Assembly: GCA_016987375.1 (NCBI GenBank)
Contig: PJRA01000198.1
Span: 1,206,261 to 1,223,454, forward strand
Direction: 5' to 3'
From: Brachionus koreanus
Lineage: Eukaryota > Rotifera > Eurotatoria > Ploima > Brachionidae
DNA: 17,194 bases
A program made the position numbers and the translations under genes. This document shows positions 9,477 through 17,194 of this stretch, one piece after another (the stretch's first letter is position 1; the number at the start of each line of letters is the position of its first letter). The notes beneath the pieces are model-generated. The model was not told the origin of the DNA and did no database searches. It was given only the letters and a program-made list of their open reading frames with translations.

Positions 9477-10619
9477 CAAAAATAAAAATAATATTTTTAT
9501 AAAAATTAATTGGTTTTATATTTAATGTTTTTGATAAAAATTTACCATTTTTTCTTTATTTTAATAATAAAAAATATAAATTAGAAACGTAATAAATTAA
9601 TTTTTCTTAACTTTTTGTTGATTTTGATGAACTAATTATAAACCTTTTACAGAAAGAGGGCATGGGTATTTTTTTTTATTAAATTTTTTTTCTATTTATT
9701 TTTAACCGTATTTCATCAAAAATAACAAATTTTGATAATCAAAAGATTTCTTCTATTCGAAAAATTTTTTAAATTTTTCACTCTAAAAAAGTGACACAGC
9801 TAAAAGAAATTTTTTGCTATTTTTCTCTTCTTCTATTAGAACAAATTTTGCTTGCATGTTTTAAATGAGAGAAGGTCATTAATTTTATTAATAAGACACT
9901 TTTTTGTAGAAAAACGACTCAAATAAAAAAAAAATTTTTGATTGAAATATTATTATAGAGTTTCTTATTTTTTAGGAAATGGAGCAAATACAGAATAAAG
10001 TTGTTACTATTTGAAAAAAAATCATCTTTTATTTGAGCTTTTTTTTAAGTATCTCATTTAAAAGCAAATTAATGAATCATTAATCAAATAAAACATTGAT
10101 TTTCTTATTTTTTATAAAAGAAAAATTAGCACCATAATTGTAAAAAATATATATTTCCTATAATTTTATTATTGTTTATTTTAGATGTTTTGAGTGATGA
10201 AAAACTAAGAAAAATATTCAAATAGGTTTGATTATTTTATGAAGACATTTGGAGAAATCTTTTGATGATTGATTTTTTCCATTTTTTTGAGGAAATACAA
10301 ATACAGTATATAATCAGCAATAATAGAAATTAAAAATCAGGAAAAAAATATTTTTAGATTTTTATTATATATTATATATTATTATTATTAAAATTTTATC
10401 ACAGAATTTGACGAATGTATATTTTATATGTATAATGTATAGCTAAATACTTAACGAAATAAACAAAATTAATTAAGTTATATTTTAGAATAAAATTGAA
10501 TGAAACTATTCTATAATGAGTTACATTATCAATGAATATGCCAATTTGCAAACTTTTTTGTTAATAATATGCCAATATGCTTTATGTATTTTGCATATGC
10601 TTTTAGGCCATCATTTAAT

Positions 10620-10745
10620 GAACTGACAAGATAAACTATATTTTACTGACATAAAAGACTAGATGTTCTGACAAAAAGACTACATTAAATGACAACTAAC
10701 TTAATTGACTGATAAAAAATATAATTTCATTGACATAAAAACTTT
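10620..10745 (+). repeat. TGACA-motif degenerate tandem array, forward orientation
   Basis: About six units of 21-23 nt, each opening with (C)TGACA or a one-base variant and often carrying ACTA about 10 nt later. The motif occurs at about 10623, 10647, 10668, 10690, 10708 and 10730. The array faces an inverted counterpart at 11130-11287. Confidence 0.55.
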
Positions 10746-10787
10746 TTGTTTTACAAACAATCTAATTTAATAACAAATAAATTATTC

Positions 10788-11003
10788 TCAGAAACGCAAA
10801 AGAGAAAACCAAAAAAGCAAAAAGCAGCTTTGTTCTACCAGAACGATTGTAATTTAAACAGTTCAGGTAATGAATTCGAACTCGAAAAGCATCTGTTAAA
10901 CAAGAGTCTATTCAGGAATCAATAGTCCTTGATGTGGATTTACTGAATAAAACAAGGAAGTCCAAAGAAATCAACAATTCAAGTGAAAAAACCAAAAATT
11001 GAA
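10788..11003 (+). pseudogene. coding-like fragment of unknown origin between inverted TGACA arrays
   Basis: I do not recognise this sequence. It has a visibly less AT-biased, protein-like composition than its surroundings. One frame is open through 10788-10922 (SETQKRKPKKQKAALFYQND..., then a TAG at 10923-10925). An overlapping frame is open from about 10877 to a TGA at 11001-11003 (RTRKASVKQESIQESIV...). Both are rich in Lys, Ser, Gln and Glu, like a disordered nuclear-protein tail. A CTCAG stands just before the first frame. It may be a broken gene copy with a frameshift, a transposon-captured exon, or chance. Confidence 0.3.
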
Positions 11004-11129
11004 TTTATTTATCAAAAAAAAATTAATCATTATTTTGCTCTTAATCTAAATTTTTTTTAATCAATAAACTTTAGAAAATTAAACCATTTTAAGATGTGTA
11101 TAAAATTATTTAGTTATTTAAATAAATTT

Positions 11130-11287
11130 TTGTCACTTAAATTAGTTTATTTTGTTAGTACAAAAGTATAAATAGTCACTTTGTCAAATATATTTGTCAG
11201 TCTGTTAGTTTCAGTCAGATAAAATATAGTAAATTTGTCACCACTTTTAGTTATTTTTGTTATCACATAAAGATTCAATTTGTCATA
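11130..11287 (-). repeat. TGACA-motif array, inverted orientation
   Basis: The string TTTGTCA (reverse complement TGACAAA) or a close variant occurs at about 11129, 11181, 11193, 11234 and 11279, with weaker GTCA copies between. Read on the minus strand, a TTTACTATATTTTA-TCTGAC stretch matches AAACTATATTTTA-CTGAC of the left array at 10633-10650. The two arrays therefore belong to one family in opposite orientation. Confidence 0.5.
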
Positions 11288-11364
11288 CCAAAAAAATTAA
11301 AGCCATGCTTTTAGTTGAAACTTCAAGCAGAAAGTATAAATCAATTTTAATCTATATTATGTTC

Positions 11365-11552
11365 AGAATTGTTCAAAAGTCAGAAAGTCAAAAATTAAAT
11401 TTATTTTTTAAAAAAAATTAATTATTAATTTCTGTTTTTTTAGGTTGAAATTTTAATTTTAATTTAAAAAGTAAATGTTGAAATTCAAAATAAACAAAAT
11501 ATTCATTCACTGACTTTACTTTGAAAAGGCTTTAAAATTACTTTTTTTTTTG
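11365..11552 (+). repeat. dispersed repeat, copy B (MITE-like)
   Basis: It shares its first 18 bases exactly with copy A (4478-4495), an AAATGT(C/T)GAAAT(C/T)C block internally, and a diverged right end (11511-11552 against about 4767-4804). It is about 140 bp shorter, consistent with an internal deletion. Same orientation as copy A. Confidence 0.55.
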
Positions 11553-11762
11553 CTTTTGCATAACTCTTATTCTGTCTTAAGATTTCAATTTTTTTCTCTA
11601 TTTTTAATTTTGTATGGATTAAATTGAAAGAAATAAAAAAACATATTTTATTGAAACATATATAGTCGATCATTTTTAATAATTTATTCATGCTTTCCAA
11701 ATCCCGGAAGCTTAGTTAGTGACAAAATCAATAAAATTATCAAAAACTTTAAGTTTACAATT

Positions 11763-11786
11763 ATGCTCAATTCAAAAATAAAATGA
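11763..11786 (+). promoter_or_regulatory. 7-codon uORF whose stop overlaps the CACNA2D start (ATGA)
   Basis: ATG CTC AAT TCA AAA ATA AAA TGA runs 11763-11786. The last four bases AATGA include the CACNA2D start ATG at 11783-11785, so stop and start overlap as ATGA. If both lie in the mature mRNA, CACNA2D translation would depend on leaky scanning or termination-reinitiation. Confidence 0.5.
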
Positions 11787-14700
11787 TATTTAAAAAACCT
11801 AAATTTTTATTAATATTTTTATCAATTCTAATTGGAATAAATGGTCAATATAGCTACATAGACAGTCCGATTGATGATGACTTAGCTGCAAGCCAAAATC
11901 CTGAATACGGACGTCTAACTGGCGATGTACAAAATTGGGCGACAATAATTCAAAATTATATATTACAGGTTTTTCTCATATACTTTTTTTTCAAATTTTT
12001 ACAAAAAAAAATTAAATAATCTGTTGAATTTTTAAGTCAGCCAGTGATCTAATCAATAAAGATTTGACTCAAGAGTTATTTGATTTGGCTAATTATACTG
12101 TAGAGGCTAAAAATGGCCAAGATGTTGTTACCGAAGTCAAAGATACTCTTAGTAATTATTTTTTACACAAACAAGAGGCTGCAATGGTTATATTTATTAA
12201 AATATTTTCAAATAATTTTTTATATTTTTTAAACTTTCAGAAAATAGCTAACAGGGCTGCTGAATTTTATGATTTATACCTAAACAGTAAAAGTCAAATA
12301 TGGAAAAATTTTTCAGGAGTTCATGAATTAAAAACTGACTTTTATCGCGATTCAGATGTACCTAATCTTTTGCCCACTGATATGGAATTTTCAACGTAAA
12401 TTCACATAAAATAATTAATCTTTAATATAACAATTTTTTCTGTTATAAAAGATATTTTAAGCAAAAAGTTAGCTTTCAGGACTCAATTGTAAAAATATCA
12501 GACGAAATACCTCGCAATGATGCCGAAACAATTAAAACAGTTATGTACACTAAGGGGCTTGATGAGGTGTTTAAAAGAAATAAAGAAAAAGATTCATCGT
12601 TGAGATGGCAATACTTCGGCTCTAGCACAGGTCTTATGCGTTTGTATCCAGCTCGGGAATGGGACACTAATTTCGCTGGCTTCTACAACGATTACGATCC
12701 GAGAGTTAGAAATTGGTATATTGCAGCGACCAGTGGTCCCAAAGATGTTGTCATTATTATAGATTGTAGTTTATCAATGAAGGGAAAAAAATTTGACATT
12801 GCAAAATCTATCGCAAAGGCTGTTATTGACACTCTAACATCCCATGATTATGTAAATGTAATATGTGGTCGAGAAAGTCATTGGAGTGAAGTTGGCAAAG
12901 CTCAATCTTTTCAAACAGAAGTTCTTAGTTGTCAACAGAACAGAATTGTTCAAGCTACTCTAGCACATAGGCGAGATTTAAAAGAAAAAGTTTCTGAATT
13001 AGTTGCCGGAGGCACTAGTGAATTGGAGTAATTGAAATTTTGACAGAAAAATTTAAAATTTTTATCTATTAAAAAATAGAATGGCATTTAATAAAGCATT
13101 TGATTTGTTAAATTCAAATCAAAGAACAGCTTGTCAAAGTATAATTGTGTTTATAACAGATGGAAAAGACTCAGATGGCGAAACAGTCAGATGTGGTGAA
13201 GGTTTGAATTTAAATCGATCCGAAAAAAAAAAAACTAAATTAATTTTTAAAATAAAGGATATTATACTCGGTCTGGCTATGTACCTGGTCCTATTTGCAT
13301 CTATAATTGGACTAAAGTGTGGGAAATAACTGCTGAACGGAACAGAAATTTGTTTCCAAGTGCAAGAATATTCAGCTATTTGACTATTGATGATGGTGAA
13401 GAACTTCCTGGACATTTGGCTTGTGATAATAATGGAAGTTTTAAAAAATTGACTGATGGAGAAAATTTAATTTCAAAAATGAGCAACTACTATGAATTTT
13501 TATCATCGAGTACTTATTCTAACGAGCAGGGCCTTTGGACCGCACCGTATATCGATGGTGGTAACTTGGGCCTCACCATAACTTATGCTGTTCCAGCTTT
13601 TAGTAAAATAAACAAAAAGTAATATTTAACTGACAAAATTCCTAAAAGAAGGCTTTATTTTTTATTTTAAGATTGATTGGAGTCGCAGCTGTCGATGCAA
13701 CACTTGAAGAAATTGAAAACATACTAACACAGTATCAATGGGGTGATGTCTATTCATTTTTGATCAATAAACAAGGTGAAGCAATATTTCACCCGGCCCT
13801 TTCCTCTAGACAAAATGTAATATCCGTCAATAATTGCTTATTCATAAATAAAATTATTCCAAATTAAAAATAGATTATGGAAGATCCTATAGTTGTACCT
13901 ATTACTAAATTGGAGCAAGATAACTATGGAAATCCACCAGAGTTCTCTCAATTGTTGAGAAACATGGTAAATGGTCAAGAAGGAAAAATTAGAATCAAAA
14001 ATGCAAACAGACTACTTCCAAAGGTAACAAATTTGGTCTTTTAGAAATCGGAAATCTTAAAAAAACAAATTTATCCATTTTATACTATTAAAATCAAAGA
14101 AAATTTTTAGCTCAAATACCAGAGTATTATAACCAGCATATAACATGCACTCTACCTCAATTTCCAAAGTTGCTAATTTTTTTAATTTTTATTTTATATA
14201 AAAGAGCTGTAAATTTGGTCATTTAAGTGAACCGAATTCATTATTTATCTGTAAAAAAAAAAGAACTTTTTATGCGTTATAAGATCAGATAAGTACTATT
14301 CTACCTATTTGATACATCTTGTATTTAAATGTTGTTAAACACCTAAGAAATTCTGCTTATCCATTAAAAAATTATAGATTTTGAAGAAACAAAGTGTTTA
14401 ATTATTACATTCTATTCAAAATTTTGTGTCCAATATACATTAGCAATTTTTTCGTAAAAAGTAATTAAAATTATTTTTTACGAATACACATATTTTGTTC
14501 ACAAACTAAAAAATTTTATATTAGGAGACAATTCTATATTTATTTACAAACATAGCTAAGATTTATTTAAATTATATATACTAATTCTTTTGTTCACTTT
14601 TTTGTACTTTTATGTTCTGACAAACTATTGTTCATGATGAAAAAAAGAAAAATTTAGAGCAATTTTTATGGTTCGATTTAATTAAAAGAATTGATATTTT

Positions 14701-16946
14701 TAATTTTATTTAAAAAAAAATCCTACAAAAATAACAAAAGCAAAAACAAAAAATTTAAAGAGATTGTCAGTCTCATTAAATATACATATTCTGGTCATTT
14801 TCCCCTATTTTTACGCTGACTTTGATAAATTCAGATAAGCGAAATTACTGAACAAATCATAAGTGTTTAACACTCAATGGCCAAGTTATTTTTCGACCCA
14901 TTTTGTTTTTCTCTTTTTTTAGTTTATTTCAATAAAAATTAAATAATTTATTAATATTTTTGAATTAAAAAATGATTAAATTTATTGAATAAAAAACAAA
15001 GAAAAGCAGTAACAAACGAGATTTAAGAGACCTTTGAGTGTTCAAACTTCTACTTTTCTTCCAAAAATTAATTTAAATTTTTCTAGAAAAATGTTCAACC
15101 AGCAACTTATTACTATGCCAGCTTAAAAGGCTCAGATTATTCTTTTGCCTATAGTTTATCTGATACAGATATGGTAAATTAAAATAAAAAATTCTATAAA
15201 AATTTGATTTAAAATAAGTATTTGTTTTTTATTGACAGAGTTTTAGAGAAATTAGTGAACCATCTGATTTAACTCTTTATAAGAAAAGCTATTTCAATTT
15301 ATTAATTGAATACAATAGTTCTAAAGCACACAAAGAACTTCCTGGTGAATTTGAAGCTCTAGAAGTAAAAGTTAACTTGAGCAAATATCCAGGTTTACGC
15401 GTTTCTTATCCATATTCGAGTATATTTTTTGCACCCAATGTCTATTGTGATCCAAACTCGTATTTTTATGATGACGACTTGGCTTCTAAAACAGTTGACG
15501 CTCACAACTACATAAATAGTCACATTTTTAACAAATCATTTGTTGATGATGGCTGTGAAGCAGAATTAAAATACAAAAAAGGAACTCGTGCCTATGTTCT
15601 AATCAGTCAGCCTATCGAACGATATTGGAGTAGACGGCCAGCTGAATCAGTAAAAGAAGTCAAATGGACATATGTAGGCATGCGATCCGGTGTGTTTCGA
15701 ACCTATCCAGGTCATAGATCTGTTCGTTTATATAATCCAGTTAGTCGTTCATGGTACAAAAGGGCACTTAATTCTCAAACAAAAACCACATTAAGTTCAC
15801 CGTATCTCGATGCAGCTGGAGCAGGCAAGATCATCACAATATCTCAAGCTGTTTTCGAAGGAATGCAAGACATATCAAAAGAAATATGTGATAGTATAGT
15901 AAAGAAAAAACCAGGCGGATGCCATTGTAGTAGAGGCGGAGATTGTGAATCTGGTGTATGCTATGTTAGCAAAGCAAAAGGCTCGGACATTAATTTGCCT
16001 CGATGTGCCACTAATCGTTTAATCGGAGTAACTGGTACAGATCTTGGCTACAATGACTTTCAAACTAAAATAATGAGCAAAATGAAATCAAGTGATAATT
16101 TAAAGTCTTGTGGAAAAAAATACAAATGTCCAAATGGCTTGGATACATGTGAAACTCGTTGTTATCTATTTGACACAAATGCTATTCTAATTATGGCGCC
16201 AGAATTTATAAATGAAAAAGATTTGGAAGAGAAAAAATACTCTCAAGTAAATCTCGGAATGGTAGAAGGCGAAATTATGAAAGATCTAATTTATAGGCAC
16301 GGTTTTCTCAGAAGACTGGAAAATATTGATTTTTCTGGCACATGCACAATATCTCCTTATCAGCCAAAAGTAACTTTAGAAGGAATACCCACAAATCCAG
16401 AAGATCAAGACAACTACTACAAAAATAGAGGGCCAATTCCATCGTTTCAAAACGAATATGGTTGTATACAAGACGCTGTTCGATATTCAGTGAATGAATC
16501 AATTTTAGGTGAATATCAGAGCAAAATTTTGATCGGAAATTTAAGCGGTCCGTGCATGAATGGCTTTTATTATGTAGCTGCTCTTCCAAAAACAAATCTT
16601 TTTCTATTAGTAATTGAAAATTGGCAAGATAGAAAATCTAGCTATTTCTACAACTTTAATTGTAGAATTACGCGAAAGTAATTGATTTTTTATATTATAA
16701 TTTTATTTAGAATTATTTAAATTTAAAAATCTTGTATAAAGCATTGTGAATTCGGGAAATTTTCAGCTAATTAATGGAACTTGTGCTCATCAAGATTTGA
16801 CTTCAAAGACAATGCGTGAAGAGAAAAGATGCCCGGCTCTAAGATATATTCAAATTCCCTGTCAATACAACAATCAATCGAATTTAAATTATGATCCAAA
16901 ATTTTTGATATGTTTTTATCTTTTTCAAATTCTTTTATTTTATTAA
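11783..16946 (+). CDS. CACNA2D: voltage-gated calcium channel alpha-2/delta subunit
   Basis: Extracellular auxiliary subunit that promotes surface trafficking of Cav channels (known of the family). Eleven exons: 11783-11968, 12037-12186, 12241-12395, 12452-13027, 13080-13201, 13258-13618, 13672-13816, 13874-14023, 15087-15173, 15239-16677, 16742-16946; every junction keeps frame and gives 1,191 aa. In order: signal peptide (1-21); VWA N-terminal region; DPRVRNWY (246-253); VWA domain with an intact MIDAS (DCSLS at 268-272, GGT at 350-352, TDG at 382-384); first cache region ending FHPA; YYYASLKGSDYS, matching human YTWTPVNGTDYS; second cache with GMRSGVFRTYPG (791-802) and SPYLDAAGAG (831-840); Cys-containing C-terminus and hydrophobic tail (1178-1191), as in GPI-anchored members. 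A Cys-rich insertion sits at about 861-902. CACHD1 is the main alternative, but order and C-terminus favour alpha-2/delta. Last intron acceptor (TATAAAG) is the least certain junction. Confidence 0.92.
14024..15086 (+). repeat. CACNA2D intron 8, 1,063 nt, with inserted inverted repeats
   Basis: All other introns of this gene are 52-68 nt. Alignment to human alpha-2/delta-1 across the junction shows no missing exon (GQEGK...GSDYS is 36 residues against 38). Inside, TTCGTAAAAAGTAATT (14451-14466) pairs at 15 of 16 positions with 14469-14484 around a 2-nt loop. GTTTAACACTCAATGG (14865-14880) is a near-perfect inverted repeat of 15031-15047, bounding about 180 bp. No open frame of note is present. 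The extra length looks like mobile-element insertion. Confidence 0.6.
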
Positions 16947-17020
16947 AATTTTTGTTTTTTGATAATTTTAAATAAATTTATTTAACATATTTTATTTAAT
17001 ATATCAATTTTGAATAATAG
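16947..17020. other. CACNA2D 3' flank with polyadenylation signal
   Basis: AATAAA at 16971-16976 lies 24 nt past the CACNA2D stop codon and is the likely signal. The remaining bases are AT-rich spacer up to the terminal repeat. Confidence 0.55.
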
Positions 17021-17176
17021 TTTGGTTTTGTGAAATTTAGTACAATAGAACAGAACAAAATGTTGAAAATTCTTATAACTTTTTTTTAAAAGTCAAAAGC
17101 AAGTTGTGTAAATGCATCATGGTGCAACATTCACTATTAAGTTTCACTATTAAGAAAAATCTGAAAAAAACTCTGC
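17021..17176 (-). repeat. dispersed repeat, right copy (inverted relative to 1-147)
   Basis: Its reverse complement aligns with 1-147 from GCAGAG onward. It differs by small indels, including a tandem duplication here of TTCACTATTAAG (17130-17141 and 17143-17154) that the left copy lacks. The right copy continues toward the window end, while the left one is cut at base 1. Confidence 0.85.
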
Positions 17177-17194
17177 AAATTTAGCATCATTAAA

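Larger units (their letters stand above)
8844..10620. other. AT-rich intergenic region, first part
   Basis: No exon could be supported. It begins with the RPL30 3' UTR. A 72-codon frame at 8946-9164 has no family resemblance and a composition expected of AT-rich DNA. Visible features are a 14-bp palindrome at 9463-9476, the similar strings GGAAATGGAGCAAATACAG (about 9974) and GGAAATACAAATACAG (about 10290), a short ATT-rich microsatellite near 10365-10392, and a repeated AATATGCCAAT near 10534 and 10568. Confidence 0.55.
11004..11782. other. AT-rich intergenic region upstream of CACNA2D
   Basis: It contains the reverse-oriented TGACA array (11130-11287), repeat copy B (11365-11552) and the 5' flank of CACNA2D. 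A 65-codon minus frame (11503-11700) overlaps repeat copy B and is not called. No core promoter can be picked out with confidence. Confidence 0.5.

Noticed and set aside
11503..11700. Minus-strand 65-codon frame
   Set aside because: Lies partly in dispersed repeat copy B; no homologue recognised and no paired frame in copy A.
12471..12479. Acceptor GCTTTCAG for CACNA2D exon 4
   Set aside because: It breaks the reading frame with the phase-2 donor at 12395; the AAAAG acceptor at 12451 restores it and adds a plausible YFKQKVSFQ segment.
13134..13415. Minus-strand 93-codon frame
   Set aside because: Antisense to CACNA2D exons 5-6 and the intron between them.
16308..16595. Minus-strand 95-codon frame
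   Set aside because: Antisense to CACNA2D exon 10, which has clear family similarity.
16761..16767. Strong-looking acceptor TTTTCAG for the last CACNA2D intron
   Set aside because: In the phase set by the exon 10 donor it yields an immediate TAA stop; the AAAG acceptor at 16741 keeps frame and gives the Cys-containing tail and hydrophobic end.
1..17176. Whole window as one giant transposon with terminal inverted repeats
   Set aside because: It contains five ordinary host genes and no transposase or integrase; two copies of a dispersed repeat explain the symmetry better.
1..17194. tRNA, rRNA, CRISPR or bacterial operon features
   Set aside because: None seen; the window is spliced eukaryotic nuclear DNA.

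Overview
This is an AT-rich nuclear window from an animal, with spliced protein genes and AATAAA polyadenylation signals. By pairing GT-AG junctions with reading frame and family alignment I resolved 18 introns in five genes. Sixteen of them fall between 51 and 68 nt. Animal origin is supported by a chondroitin N-acetylgalactosaminyltransferase, an FBXO42 orthologue and a calcium-channel alpha-2/delta subunit. The extreme AT content, tiny uniform introns and short 3' UTRs would suit a compact protostome such as a monogonont rotifer of the Brachionus type. That placement is an inference and not proven here.

Layout. 1-1513 is non-coding and begins with a dispersed repeat. Three genes lie on the minus strand: a CSGALNACT-like Golgi glycosyltransferase (2857-1514, 2 exons), the ribosome-biogenesis factor RRP36 (4111-3088, 4 exons) and the F-box/kelch protein FBXO42 (6771-5110, 2 exons). 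Between RRP36 and FBXO42 is about 1 kb of non-coding DNA with a copy of a dispersed repeat. A 1.27-kb divergent intergenic region separates FBXO42 from plus-strand RPL30 (8046-8843, 4 exons), whose second intron is unusually long and contains inverted repeats. Then come 2.9 kb of AT-rich DNA holding a 14-bp GC-rich palindrome, a coding-like fragment between two inverted TGACA-motif arrays, and a second copy of the dispersed repeat. The plus strand from 11783 to 16946 carries an 11-exon voltage-gated calcium-channel alpha-2/delta subunit. Its eighth intron is 1,063 nt and appears to hold inserted repeats. The last ~150 bases are an inverted copy of the repeat that opens the window.

The genes are ordinary, unrelated housekeeping and neuronal genes and do not form one pathway: Golgi glycosaminoglycan synthesis, pre-rRNA processing, ubiquitin ligation, the ribosome, and calcium-channel trafficking. 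I see no new multi-gene system. The less expected signals are the Cys-rich insertion in the alpha-2/delta second cache domain, the stop-start overlapping uORF of the same gene, the inverted-repeat content of the RPL30 intron, and the captured-looking coding fragment inside paired repeat arrays.
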